The translations under genes were made by a program, and so were the position numbers. The notes under the pieces are model-generated. The model saw nothing but the letters and a program-made list of their open reading frames with translations, was not told where the DNA came from and ran no database searches. Of a stretch of 64,000 nt of DNA, positions 1 to 7,607 are shown piece by piece. Positions within the stretch are counted from its first letter, which is position 1. Every line of letters starts with the position of its first letter. The stretch lies in assembly GCA_036499165.1 (NCBI GenBank), contig DASYEE010000132.1, forward strand, positions 3,276-67,275, in the 5' to 3' direction. Source of the stretch: Galbitalea sp036499165 (GTDB taxonomy: Bacteria > Actinomycetota > Actinomycetes > Actinomycetales > Microbacteriaceae).

Positions 1-718
1 TTCGCGCGACCGCCTCTGCCACCTGCACCAGGTTCGGCGACGAGCTGCGACCCCGGAAGGTGCGCGGGTCGAGTCGGCCCTCGCGATAGCGCTCGACCAA
101 CCCGGGGGCGTCCTCGACGGAGGCGCGGCCGTAGTACAGGCCGGCCGGAAACAGGATGAGCGTTGCTGCGAAACGATCGCCGCCGAGATGTGAGCACTCC
201 CACGTCTCGTCTGGGAACGCGCTTGCCATCGCCGTCGCAACGGGTCGCCCTCGTACCGCGCAGCACTGGTCGTGGCGGGCGTGAGTGCAGACGCAGATGA
301 CGGGCTCATCGGATGCCACGCCCGTACTGCCGTCGAGAGGCACGTCGAGCAGGTGGGCCGGGTCATTCACCGATCCCCAGCGCGTCGACTCGAGTCCCGG
401 TCGCGTGTCGACGATCGCCCAGCGCCAGGACGACTGCGCGCGGCGCGCATCGGCGCGACGATTGACCCGCCGGATGGCGAGCGGACGCATCCCGCCACCC
501 TCGATCCGGTGCACCAGGTCGTGCGCCAGCTGCGGATCGAGCCTCGAATTCAGGAAGGCGTGCTGCCCCCACGAGCCGTCGATCTCGACCAGGAACCAGC
601 GCTCACCGAACCCGCCAGTGCCCGCCAGCGGGTCATTCCGCTCGAGCGAGCGGTCGCTGCACGGCGCCCATCCACCCCGCGGCGGGATGCCCGTTGAGGG
701 CAGGGCGAGCGCGTTCAC
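1..718 (-). CDS. Sucrase/ferredoxin-like (Apd1-type thioredoxin-fold) protein, 3' end outside window
   Basis: Reading from a GTG at 718, 239 codons are open to the window edge. The protein shows CSD near residue 20, a Cys cluster ICVCTHARHDQCC at 141-153 and HLGGDRFAAT at 177-186, all typical of the sucrase/ferredoxin-like (Apd1) family. Members have a thioredoxin-like fold and bind a [2Fe-2S] cluster, so an electron-transfer role is likely. The GTG overlaps the stop of the upstream JmjC gene as GTGA, which implies translational coupling and sets the start. It is the third gene of an overlapping operon with the repeat peptide and the oxygenase, and might supply electrons to the Fe(II) enzyme; that link is inference. 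The C-terminus is not visible. Confidence 0.85.
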   Translation of the reverse strand, partial: MNALALPSTGIPPRGGWAPCSDRSLERNDPLAGTGGFGERWFLVEIDGSWGQHAFLNSRLDPQLAHDLVHRIEGGGMRPLAIRRVNRRADARRAQSSWRWAIVDTRPGLESTRWGSVNDPAHLLDVPLDGSTGVASDEPVICVCTHARHDQCCAVRGRPVATAMASAFPDETWECSHLGGDRFAATLILFPAGLYYGRASVEDAPGLVERYREGRLDPRTFRGRSSSPNLVQVAEAVAR

Positions 719-1971
719 CGAACGGTGAGGATGGCTTCGCGCACCAGGCGACGGGCGACGACAACCGCGGATGCGGCATCCAGCTCTGGCAGGTCGCCAA
801 CACGGAATGGGTCACCCGAGGCGAGCGCCTCCACAGCAGCGGCAGCCTCAATCGGAAGGCTGACCGAGCGAGCGCCGACCGCAATGACCACGTGGCCCCC
901 GGTCTTCGTCAGGTCGCGCGCGAGCCCCCGGCGCCACGCGACGACCGTGCCTCCCGACAGCTCGCCGAGCGCCGTGACAACGGCAAGCGGATGCACCGGC
1001 TCGGGCCGGATCGCGCCAGCAAAGTCCGCGGCGGCCTCCGCGGCAATGTCGTCGGCGAAGTCATCGCCAGCGAGCAGTTCGATGAGGTCTTCTGTCGCCT
1101 CCCGAACGATGGCCTGGAGCCGCGCCGGATCCATCCGGTCGACGCTCATCGGAAGCGCCGCCCGCAGCGACGGACTCGCGGTGAGGCGCGCGATCATCCT
1201 CTCCGCCAGTTCGGATCGGGTGTGGGCCGAGACGCCGATGGTCAGGTGGATGGAGAAGTCGCCGAGCGCCGTCGCCGAGTGGATCCATCCGCGCGGCAGG
1301 TACAACACGTCGCCCGGGGCGAACGTCTCCTCGAGGTACGGGGTGTGTTTCGCCCGCTCGATGACCGCGTCCTTGTGATCGGTCCACGGCTCGTTGCCCA
1401 GGGGGTCGCGGTGGACGGGTTCGTGGATTGTCCAGCGCTTCTCGCCAGCAATCTGGATGACGAAAACGTCATGGACGTCATAGTGCGGATCGAAGCCGCG
1501 CGAGGATGCCGGGGTGATGTACGCATTCACCTGGCTCGGGTGCCCGACATCCGCGATCAACTGCCGGGTGAATTCGGCGAGCGGCGCCCACGTCTTGTGG
1601 AGCCCCTGAAGCACCAGCGTCGAACCATCGGTGAACTCGCGAAGCACCTTGTCGGCATCCACCTGGTCTGCGATCTCTGCACCGAACCCGCCCGAACCGG
1701 TGAACTGCCGGGTGCCGAGGACTGTGCCCTCTTTCGCCATGCGCGCGAAGGGCGTTCGGATGCCGCGGTCGGCTACCAGCTCGTCGACCGCGTCAGCGCT
1801 GAAAAGGTCGGAGAAATCCTGGGCGAGTTCGCTCGCGCGGGACAGCAACGGCTTCTGCCCCCAGTATTCGGCGCCGAAGATGGCCGGAAATACGGTGACG
1901 AGCCGGGAAAGGGCGGGCCGGAGATCCGGTCCGCCCTTTGCGCCCGTGCTATAAAACGAGCCCTGGGTCAA
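715..1971 (-). CDS. JmjC/cupin-type Fe(II)/2-oxoglutarate oxygenase, RoxA (YcfD)-like
   Basis: This 418-residue protein resembles bacterial ribosomal oxygenases. Residues 159-181 (GFDPHYDVHDVFVIQ...KRW) match the RoxA/YcfD core with an HxD iron motif at H163/D165, and the distal iron ligand is probably H231 in LPRGWIHSA. The known family hydroxylates a protein residue (arginine of ribosomal protein L16 in E. coli RoxA) using 2-oxoglutarate and O2. Here the ATG overlaps the stop of the upstream 59-residue peptide gene (ATGA), and its own stop overlaps the ferredoxin-like gene (GTGA). That layout makes the small peptide the most attractive substrate, though a ribosomal or other cellular protein cannot be excluded. 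Oxygenase fold: fairly sure; substrate: unknown. Confidence 0.85.
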   Translation of the reverse strand: MTQGSFYSTGAKGGPDLRPALSRLVTVFPAIFGAEYWGQKPLLSRASELAQDFSDLFSADAVDELVADRGIRTPFARMAKEGTVLGTRQFTGSGGFGAEIADQVDADKVLREFTDGSTLVLQGLHKTWAPLAEFTRQLIADVGHPSQVNAYITPASSRGFDPHYDVHDVFVIQIAGEKRWTIHEPVHRDPLGNEPWTDHKDAVIERAKHTPYLEETFAPGDVLYLPRGWIHSATALGDFSIHLTIGVSAHTRSELAERMIARLTASPSLRAALPMSVDRMDPARLQAIVREATEDLIELLAGDDFADDIAAEAAADFAGAIRPEPVHPLAVVTALGELSGGTVVAWRRGLARDLTKTGGHVVIAVGARSVSLPIEAAAAVEALASGDPFRVGDLPELDAASAVVVARRLVREAILTVR

Positions 1972-2147
1972 GCCGAGCCGTCCGCGCCGCCGTCGTGACC
2001 GTTCGGGTTGGCTCCGCCGTCAGCTGTGCCCTCGCCAGCCGAGCCATCGGCTCCGCCGTCGTGACCCTTGGGGTTGGCTCCGCCGTCAGCTGGACCTTCG
2101 CCCGCCGGCCCGTTGCTGCTCGTGATGTCGTCGTCGCTGATGCTCAT
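1968..2147 (-). CDS. 59-residue tandem-repeat peptide, possible substrate/precursor of the adjacent oxygenase
   Basis: The ATG at 2147 has a clear upstream GAGGAG Shine-Dalgarno. The peptide has a short N-terminal part (MSISDDDITSSNGP) followed by two 22-residue repeats (15-36 and 37-58) rich in Gly, Asp, Ala, Asn and His. They differ only at P19/T41 and K27/N49. At DNA level the 66-bp units differ at nine positions, seven of them synonymous, so the peptide sequence appears to be under purifying selection. There is no signal peptide and no Cys. The stop overlaps the JmjC start as ATGA. The composition and operon position suggest a ribosomally made, post-translationally modified peptide; I do not recognise a named family. 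A metal- or Ca-binding small protein is an alternative. Confidence 0.75.
   Translation of the reverse strand: MSISDDDITSSNGPAGEGPADGGANPKGHDGGADGSAGEGTADGGANPNGHDGGADGSA
1974..2105. repeat. Two tandem 66-bp coding repeats
   Basis: Units 1974-2039 and 2040-2105 encode the two 22-residue repeats of the small peptide. They differ at nine of 66 bases. The pattern of mostly synonymous change shows an older duplication kept at protein level, not a recent slippage event. Confidence 0.85.
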
Positions 2148-2245
2148 ACGAATCTCCTCGATCTCCTTGCACCAAATGGCGCCTGTCTCGATCGTACGAC
2201 TGCGCGCTTTCGCGTGGGAGGCCTTGTGCGCACGCGTGGCCGAAG

Positions 2246-3217
2246 CTAGCGGGCAGCATCCCACCAGCGCAGCGCGCGTGTGGCGAAGAAGGTCAGCCAC
2301 TTCGATGACTCCCCCGGCGGCACGTCCTCCTCGAACCACACGCGGCCCGGGTAGCGGTACCCCTGCAGCCACGTGCCATCCGGCTGCTGCGCGGCCCGGA
2401 CCAGCTCGACGGCTTCGGCCGCGCGCGGGTCTGGGGCAACGCCATCCAGCAACGTCGCCGCACGGAAGTAGTCCACCGCCCGCAACGCGGTGTACGCCCA
2501 CCGGAACGGGTAGGCGAACCGAGTGACCCACGGACCCGCGAATTCGTCGGTCGTGAGCGCGCGCGTGAGCCTGCGCCGCAGCAGATACTCCTCGGCCGCC
2601 TTTCGCGCGGCTCGCAGCTCGTCTGTGCCGCCCGTCACCGCCTCGTAGTAGATGATGCCGCGCAGCGAGTTGAGTGTCGAGTGGAAGGATGCCCGGGTCG
2701 ACCCCTCCTCCCACTCGCAGTTCCAGCCTCCCTCCGCCATCTGGTGGTCGACGAACCAGTCGGCGAGCGCCGCGACATCCGCCCCGAGCCACGCGCCGTT
2801 GGCGAGCGTGTACGCGTTGATGCAGCAGTCGACCTCGCCCGCCCAATATGGCTCATTGTTGTAGTCCCACCGGCTGTTGTCCTGAAGAAGCTCGGCGGTG
2901 CCTGCAAGCACGGATGCGTCGAGTCCCCAGTCGCGCAGGCTGTTCAACGACCAGGTCGTCGCGGTCCACGGCTGCCCGGCGCCCTCGGCCGCCTCAGGGC
3001 CGTCGAAGTCGAAGCCCTTCGGGAAGTAGGAGCCTCCGGCCCACTGCCCGTCGGCATCCTGATGCGCCAGCATCTGCGCGCCAAAGCCCTCGGTTGCCAC
3101 GCGCGCCCGTGTCGCGGTCCACACCTCGTCCGGCGCCTCGACGAGATCTCGTTCGACCTGCCATCGCAGCGCGGGATCGGAGTCCAGCATCCACTCGATC
3201 AGCTCATTGTCATCCAT
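2246..3217 (-). CDS. Squalene-cyclase/prenyltransferase-repeat-like protein
   Basis: The 323-residue product carries repeated aromatic alpha/alpha-barrel units such as DADGQWAGGSYF, WNCEWEEGST and QPDGTWLQGYRYPGRVWF, which resemble the QW repeats of the squalene/prenyltransferase barrel superfamily. It is about half the length of true squalene-hopene cyclases and I see no DXDD catalytic motif, so a terpene-cyclase activity is doubtful. The start at 3217 (MDDNELIEWML) begins the recognisable homology; a longer upstream frame is low-complexity. It ends 98 bp before the small repeat-peptide gene on the same strand and may or may not belong to that operon. Confidence 0.7.
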   Translation of the reverse strand: MDDNELIEWMLDSDPALRWQVERDLVEAPDEVWTATRARVATEGFGAQMLAHQDADGQWAGGSYFPKGFDFDGPEAAEGAGQPWTATTWSLNSLRDWGLDASVLAGTAELLQDNSRWDYNNEPYWAGEVDCCINAYTLANGAWLGADVAALADWFVDHQMAEGGWNCEWEEGSTRASFHSTLNSLRGIIYYEAVTGGTDELRAARKAAEEYLLRRRLTRALTTDEFAGPWVTRFAYPFRWAYTALRAVDYFRAATLLDGVAPDPRAAEAVELVRAAQQPDGTWLQGYRYPGRVWFEEDVPPGESSKWLTFFATRALRWWDAAR

Positions 3218-3290
3218 GCGCGACAGGGTACCGCCGCGCACCGACTCTCCGGGAGTCCCGCGCGCGCCCCGGCGCCGGACGGACGCACTC

Positions 3291-3700
3291 ACGCAACCGA
3301 GGACGGATTGCAACACGCCGAGCTATCCGAGCCTGGAAAGCGGTGTGTCGCAGTCGGCCCTCGGTTACCCGCCGTAGAGCGCCGCGCACGTTCCCGACCA
3401 CCAATGGAGTTGCCGCGTGCACATTCGGTGGCTGCTTGTCGCTGCCGCGGTGCTGACCACGACGGTCGGCATCCTGAGCATCGTTTTTGTGAAGCGGATC
3501 CGGGCAGTATCAGCTCGACAGTGAGGATGCGGACGGCTTCAAGGCGCGACGCCCGCGGCGAGACGGGAGTTCGCGGTCGCGCCGCTTACACGTAACCGAG
3601 GACGAATTGCAACACGCCGAGTTATCCGCGCACAGCTGACGGAGTGTCGCAATTCATCCTCGTTTACCGGCCGTAAAGCGCCGCACACGCCGTGAACGTG
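3291..3700. repeat. Duplicated ~100-bp unit with inverted repeats (relic region)
   Basis: About 100 bp near 3291-3390 recurs near 3590-3690. Each copy contains an imperfect inverted repeat with arms of roughly 20 bp around the core GAGGACGAATTGCAACAC, and next to it a stretch reading (minus strand) as the C-terminal tail Ala-Leu-Tyr-Gly of the 116-residue gene at 3664-4014. The left copy therefore looks like a remnant of a duplicated 3' end. Related core sequences appear again near 4076-4120. The space between copies holds only one weak small ORF. Confidence 0.6.
3417..3524 (+). CDS. Possible 35-residue single-membrane-segment peptide
   Basis: A GTG at 3417 lies about 8 nt after a GGAG and opens a 35-codon frame: a short basic start, one hydrophobic segment (about residues 5-24) and a basic tail. 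It sits between the two copies of the duplicated relic unit. No homology is recognised, so this is a low-confidence call that could be chance. Confidence 0.25.
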   Translation: MHIRWLLVAAAVLTTTVGILSIVFVKRIRAVSARQ

Positions 3701-4014
3701 ACGCGCAACATCCCCTGTGAAAGGTCGTGGTACCACCAAACGGGCGGGGAACCCCGCTCGACGGAGAAGCAGCCGAAGTAGCAGCCATTCGAGGCGACAT
3801 CAACGATGCACGGACCGGGATTGAGCACGTCGACGTCAATGTGGACTTTCTCTCCCGGGCGAACGTGGACGACATTGTTGCCGCACCACACGTCCAGTCC
3901 GACGGGATAATCACTGGTCAGGACAACCGGATTGCACGCGATTGCGACCGTATAGGCAACGAGGATGGCGCCCAACCCAGTTCCGCACAGTGTGAGAACG
4001 CTTCTGGACTGCAC
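3664..4014 (-). CDS. Secreted or membrane-anchored hypothetical protein
   Basis: The 116-residue product has an N-terminal hydrophobic segment (about residues 8-27, ending AIAC, which could be a weak lipobox) and a beta-rich remainder with several Cys residues. The start is a GTG at 4014; the GGAGG before it is closer than usual and an in-frame stop lies just upstream. Its 3' end runs into an inverted repeat that may serve as a terminator and that is duplicated 300 bp further left. Function unknown. Confidence 0.5.
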   Translation of the reverse strand: MQSRSVLTLCGTGLGAILVAYTVAIACNPVVLTSDYPVGLDVWCGNNVVHVRPGEKVHIDVDVLNPGPCIVDVASNGCYFGCFSVERGSPPVWWYHDLSQGMLRVTFTACAALYGR

Positions 4015-4048
4015 CCCTCCACGCTAGGTCGACGCGCACGAGCGCGCG

Positions 4049-4255
4049 TCACCCTCGAGCATGACCGCACAGCTTCAACAGGATGAATTGCGCCAGACCC
4101 GCGTTGAACAGGACGAATCGCAGCGCGCCAGGTGAAATCTCCTGTCGAGCTATGGCAACCGCGGCCATCGCACTCGGCCCACGGGCACTCCGTCGCCCCC
4201 GCCTCGCTGCACTCACCAGCGAGACGACTGCGCAAACCCAATAGGCGACGGTCAC
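4049..4255 (-). CDS. Doubtful small hydrophobic ORF
   Basis: A GTG-started 68-codon frame has hydrophobic ends. Its last third consists of two direct copies of a GCRATTCRTCCTGTT motif, related to the repeats at 3.3-3.7 kb. The repeat content and lack of recognisable homology make a real gene unlikely. It is listed so that the stretch between the MarR gene and the exported protein is accounted for. Confidence 0.15.
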   Translation of the reverse strand: MTVAYWVCAVVSLVSAARRGRRSARGPSAMAAVAIARQEISPGALRFVLFNAGLAQFILLKLCGHARG

Positions 4256-4259
4256 GCGC

Positions 4260-4697
4260 TCAGCTTAGATGCGAGGGCGAGATCGCCGCGAGGATGGCCG
4301 GAAGAGACTTGTGGAGGTCGGCCGGCATCCGTTCGACGACAGGCGCGATACGCACGCTGACGCTGCGGCCCGCGAGAGCGGCAAGCTCCTGCCCGGCCGC
4401 GGTGATGACAAGCTCAGTGGATCGACCGTCTGCGGCGCTGGCGCGGCGAGCGACAAGCCCGCGCTTCTCCGCGCGGTCAACCAGGCCGCTCACAGTCGAT
4501 CGCTCGAGGCCCAGGTAGTCGGCGAGCTGAGCCATCGTGAGTGTTCGATCCCGGAGGATGCCCAGCATCCGCGCCGAGGTCAGTGACAGGCCCTGCTCGG
4601 CGGCGACGCGCGTCACAATCGCGATGACCTCGAAGGATATCTGCACGAGCAGGTCCGTGAGTACGTCGCTTGCCGTCGCAACGGTTTCTTCTGGCAT
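4260..4697 (-). CDS. MarR-family transcriptional regulator
   Basis: A 145-residue winged-helix repressor: LTSARMLGILRDRTLTMAQLADYLGLE followed by STVSGLVDRAEKRGLV and the wing DGRSTELVITAAG are typical MarR features. The start at 4697 (MPEETVAT) follows AGAAGGA; a longer upstream reading would cross the promoter. It is divergent from an alcohol-dehydrogenase-like gene, with an inverted repeat between them, so it probably represses itself and that gene, with a small-molecule ligand releasing DNA as is usual in the family. Confidence 0.88.
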   Translation of the reverse strand: MPEETVATASDVLTDLLVQISFEVIAIVTRVAAEQGLSLTSARMLGILRDRTLTMAQLADYLGLERSTVSGLVDRAEKRGLVARRASAADGRSTELVITAAGQELAALAGRSVSVRIAPVVERMPADLHKSLPAILAAISPSHLS

Positions 4698-4718
4698 ACC
4701 GGAATCCTTCTTGCATAG

Positions 4719-4753
4719 TTCGTAATACGCACTAATATGGTTCGTGTTACGAA
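4719..4753. promoter_or_regulatory. Inverted-repeat operator between MarR and oxidoreductase genes
   Basis: Arms TTCGTAATAC (4719-4728) and GTGTTACGAA (4744-4753) pair with one mismatch across a 15-bp spacer that contains the -10-like TAATAT. The site lies centrally in the divergent promoter region, as expected for the MarR protein's operator. A further TACGAA lies just downstream. Confidence 0.6.
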
Positions 4754-4778
4754 TAATAATACGAAGAAGGCAGTTCCC

Positions 4779-5735
4779 ATGCACGCAGCAGTCGTCTCAT
4801 CGTTCGACACACCGCCCCGCTACGACACCATCGACGCCCCGGCGGCGGCCAGAGACAGCGAGGTCGTCGTCGATGTCATCGCATCCGGGCTGCATCCCCG
4901 CGTTCGTTCGCAGTCCGACGGTTCGCACTACACGAGCACAGACGAGCTGCCCCTCGTGCCGGGCATCGACGGCGTCGGCCGAACGCCGTCCGGCGAGCTG
5001 CGCTACTTCATCCTCGAAGACACAACCGCGGGCGCGATGGCGGAACAGACCGTCATCGACCTGCGCCGCAGCATCCCATTGGATGACGCAGCAGACCCGA
5101 TCGCGGTCGCCGCCGCAATGAACCCGGCGATGTCGTCGTGGATAGCGCTTCGCCGCCGGATCCCCTTCACTGCCGGGCAGTCCGTTCTCGTGCTGGGCGC
5201 GACGGGCAGCGCTGGCCAACTCGCCGTTCAGGTTGCCAAGCATCTGGGCGCGGTCAGAGTCATCGCTGCAGGCCGCGACGAGAATCGCCTCGCGCGGCTC
5301 ACGGCTCTCGGTGCCGACCAGGTCGTCTCGCTCGCCGGAGCACCGGAAGACGTCGCGCGCCGCCTCGGCGAGGCTGCAGCCGATGTGGATGTCGTGATCG
5401 ATTACGTCTGGGGCCCGCCCACCGCTGCCGCGATGGTGGCCATCGCGACAAACCGGACCGACCCCGGCCAACCCATCTCCTGGATCGAAATCGGCTCAGT
5501 GGGAGGCCGCAGCGCCGAGATCCCCTCGGCTGCTCTGCGCGCCGTTCGCATGACCATCGTTGGCAGCGGGCAGGGCTCCGTGCCGACGCGCGACATCGTC
5601 GCCGAGTTGCCTGCGCTAGCCGCCCGGATCGGCAGTGGGTCGTTCACGATTGACGCGCGCGCCGTCGCGCTTGCCGACGTCGAGAAGGCGTGGCTCGAAT
5701 CCGGGGGCGCCGAGCGCATCGTGATCACCCCGTAG
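4779..5735 (+). CDS. Zinc-independent medium-chain dehydrogenase/quinone oxidoreductase-like protein
   Basis: The 318-residue protein has the NADP-binding motif VLGATGSAGQLAVQVAKHLGA and the AGRDENRLARLTALGADQVVSL segment of the quinone-oxidoreductase branch of the MDR family, and lacks the zinc ligands of true alcohol dehydrogenases. The start at 4779 follows GAAGAAGG. It probably reduces an enone or quinone-like compound with NADPH. The divergent MarR gene suggests substrate-inducible expression. Its end overlaps the convergent NUDIX gene by 11 bp. Confidence 0.85.
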   Translation: MHAAVVSSFDTPPRYDTIDAPAAARDSEVVVDVIASGLHPRVRSQSDGSHYTSTDELPLVPGIDGVGRTPSGELRYFILEDTTAGAMAEQTVIDLRRSIPLDDAADPIAVAAAMNPAMSSWIALRRRIPFTAGQSVLVLGATGSAGQLAVQVAKHLGAVRVIAAGRDENRLARLTALGADQVVSLAGAPEDVARRLGEAAADVDVVIDYVWGPPTAAAMVAIATNRTDPGQPISWIEIGSVGGRSAEIPSAALRAVRMTIVGSGQGSVPTRDIVAELPALAARIGSGSFTIDARAVALADVEKAWLESGGAERIVITP

Positions 5736-6576
5736 GACGCGCCGCTCCCAGCGCGAGAAACCGCGGCGGCAGTACGAGATACGCGCCGTTGTCATCAACG
5801 TCAACCGTTGGCGCGACACGCACCGGCACGTGCTCCGACCCCAGGATGATCGCTGCAGACCCAGCCGCGGCAAGTTCCAGGCATGTGCAGTATTGGGGCG
5901 GGAGCATCCTCGCGCGACCGGCCTCGACATCCTGGAGCGCCTCGTCGACCCGCATCCAGCGCACCTCCAGTGCCTCCGATGCGACCGCTCGAGTCGGCTG
6001 GCCGGCGGGCTGTACCGCGATGAAGAACCACGTCTTGTAGCGGCGCGGCTCAAAGGTCGGCGTCGACCACTCAGACCAGAACCTCAACAGGTCGGTGCGC
6101 AGCGACAGCCCCGTCTCGCGCAGGACCTCGCTCATCGACAGCTCGTGATTCTCGAGGCGGACTCGCCTCGATTCCCACTCCGCCGAGTCGGTGTTCGTGA
6201 CGATCGCGTCGGCGGAGCCCGCAAGCAGGATGCCCGTCTCCTCGAACAACTCCCGGATCGCAGCGCACAGCACCGCGCCAGCCATCAGCGGCGTTGTGCC
6301 AAGAACTCCCGCCCACTCGTCGAGGCCGGGGCCAACGACGGCGGGTGCATCCTCGAAGTCGCGCCCGTCGACTCCCCCGCCTGGAAATACGGCCATGCCG
6401 CTCGCGAACGCCATCGTCGCGTGCCGCAGCATCAGGAACAGCTCGAGGCCAGCATCCCCGTCGCGCAGCAGGATGACCGAGGCGGCCTCCCGAAGCGGTG
6501 CCGCCTCCCGCGAGCCTGCGGCCTGCGCATCCAGCTCGTCGAGCACGGAGGCTGGCAGACGCATCGTCGGGTCCAT
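5725..6576 (-). CDS. NUDIX hydrolase
   Basis: A NUDIX domain spans most of the protein: FPGGGVDGRD leads into AIRELFEETGI, the core REXXEE helix that binds Mg2+. The insert of about 40 residues between FPGGG and the helix resembles the long NUDT19-like/CoA-pyrophosphatase-related group. I chose the ATG at 6576 because AGGATGG lies 5 nt upstream; the ATG at 6585 has its Shine-Dalgarno too close. Substrate (a nucleoside-diphosphate derivative, possibly an acyl-CoA) is unknown. Confidence 0.85.
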   Translation of the reverse strand: MDPTMRLPASVLDELDAQAAGSREAAPLREAASVILLRDGDAGLELFLMLRHATMAFASGMAVFPGGGVDGRDFEDAPAVVGPGLDEWAGVLGTTPLMAGAVLCAAIRELFEETGILLAGSADAIVTNTDSAEWESRRVRLENHELSMSEVLRETGLSLRTDLLRFWSEWSTPTFEPRRYKTWFFIAVQPAGQPTRAVASEALEVRWMRVDEALQDVEAGRARMLPPQYCTCLELAAAGSAAIILGSEHVPVRVAPTVDVDDNGAYLVLPPRFLALGAARPTG

Positions 6577-6626
6577 GGGTTCCATCCTGCGCCATTAAGC
6601 ATCGGGCGTCTGCGGGTGATGATGCC

Positions 6627-7091
6627 TCAGCTGTGCGGCAGGACCGCTCCAGCGGCCAGCAGCCCAAGCGCCACCGCGCCCGGGATCACCCGCGCCAGGT
6701 GAAACGACACCCAGCGATCGCGTTGCGCCTTCCAGTCGGCCGGCATCGATGTGATTGCCCAATTGCGGATCCGCGTGACGATCGGTACCTCGATAGTCAC
6801 AGTCACCACGAGCGAGACGACAAGGGACACAAAGGCGGCGACGGTGAGCCAGAAGGCGAGCGGTGTCGGGAACGCAAGAATAGCGACGGCGGCCAGCGAC
6901 ACGAGCGCGAGCGGCAACAGCACCGTCATGAGGGTGCCGAGGTTGCGATCCATGCGGTGCACGATGGCGAGAAACTGCTCATCGGTGAAGTCGGCGAGCG
7001 AGCGCGTGAGCGCGATCCATGGCCCCCAGTAGACGCCGAATACCAGGGCGACGATGAGGATGCTGGCGAGATCGACGATTGCAAGGAGCAT
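6627..7091 (-). CDS. DUF1772 (anthrone-oxygenase-like) membrane protein
   Basis: The 154-residue product has four predicted membrane segments and the DUF1772 signatures HRMDRNLGTLM and W...RDRWVSFHLAR. The family includes proteins named anthrone oxygenase-like, but no activity is certain here. The ATG at 7091 has no Shine-Dalgarno; instead a perfect palindrome ends about 2 bp upstream, so the transcript may be leaderless and repressed by the HTH protein encoded at 7600-7836. Confidence 0.8.
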   Translation of the reverse strand: MLLAIVDLASILIVALVFGVYWGPWIALTRSLADFTDEQFLAIVHRMDRNLGTLMTVLLPLALVSLAAVAILAFPTPLAFWLTVAAFVSLVVSLVVTVTIEVPIVTRIRNWAITSMPADWKAQRDRWVSFHLARVIPGAVALGLLAAGAVLPHS

Positions 7092-7092
7092 A

Positions 7093-7112
7093 TAAGCAAC
7101 ATAGGTTGCTTA
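7093..7112. promoter_or_regulatory. Palindromic operator TAAGCAAC-N4-GTTGCTTA upstream of the DUF1772 gene
   Basis: The arms are perfect and the site abuts the start codon at 7091. A degenerate second copy (half site GTTGCTTA at 7132-7139) lies at the end of the Clp-N gene. The same palindrome occurs before the HTH gene at 7838-7855. Confidence 0.7.
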
Positions 7113-7136
7113 GTTCATGTTGTCAACTTTGGTTGC

Positions 7137-7607
7137 TTATGTAGACAGGTCGATTCGATCCACCAGTGCCTGGCGATCGATTCCGGCTAGCGCCAGCGCC
7201 CGTGGGACCGTGCCGAGGGGCGCCTCGAGGATGCCGATCAACACGCCGATCTCGGGCGCACGGCGCGGCGCACGGCGCCCAGACTTCTTCTCGCGCGCCC
7301 TGGCCGCGACCACGGAGGCACCCCACGACGGTTTCGACACCCTGGGCGATGCATCCAGTGACTGCGCGTCGATTTGCGGAGCGCCGGCCGACTCGAGGCT
7401 GGCCAGGCGCTCGGTGCGGAGTGCGGCGACAATCACCTCCCGCGTCAGCCCGCCAGCGGCCAGCGCCCTCCCTGGGGCAGTGCCGGGTTCGGCGAGCGCG
7501 AGCAGCACGTGCTCAGCGTCGACGGTGGTCGTGCCGCGCGCCCTGGCCTCGGCGACGGACCGCTCGACCAGATTTCGCATTCCCTGGAATGGCGCATCCT
7601 CAGCCAT
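7137..7607 (-). CDS. Clp N-terminal-domain protein without ATPase
   Basis: The 156-residue protein carries a Clp_N repeat (MRNLVERSVAEARARG...TVDAEHVLLALAEPGT...) like the substrate-binding N-domain of ClpC/ClpA, and a second, weaker repeat after a basic linker. No AAA+ module follows. Stand-alone Clp_N proteins of this kind often sit beside a small HTH protein in actinobacteria; the overlap with that gene here (start 7607 inside its 3' end) agrees. It may act as an adaptor or a ligand-sensing partner of the HTH protein; role unproven. Confidence 0.8.
   Translation of the reverse strand: MAEDAPFQGMRNLVERSVAEARARGTTTVDAEHVLLALAEPGTAPGRALAAGGLTREVIVAALRTERLASLESAGAPQIDAQSLDASPRVSKPSWGASVVAARAREKKSGRRAPRRAPEIGVLIGILEAPLGTVPRALALAGIDRQALVDRIDLST

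Noticed and set aside
694..1998. Long plus-strand open frame
   Set aside because: It is the complement of the JmjC gene, whose motifs and overlaps are clear; the plus frame shows no domain.
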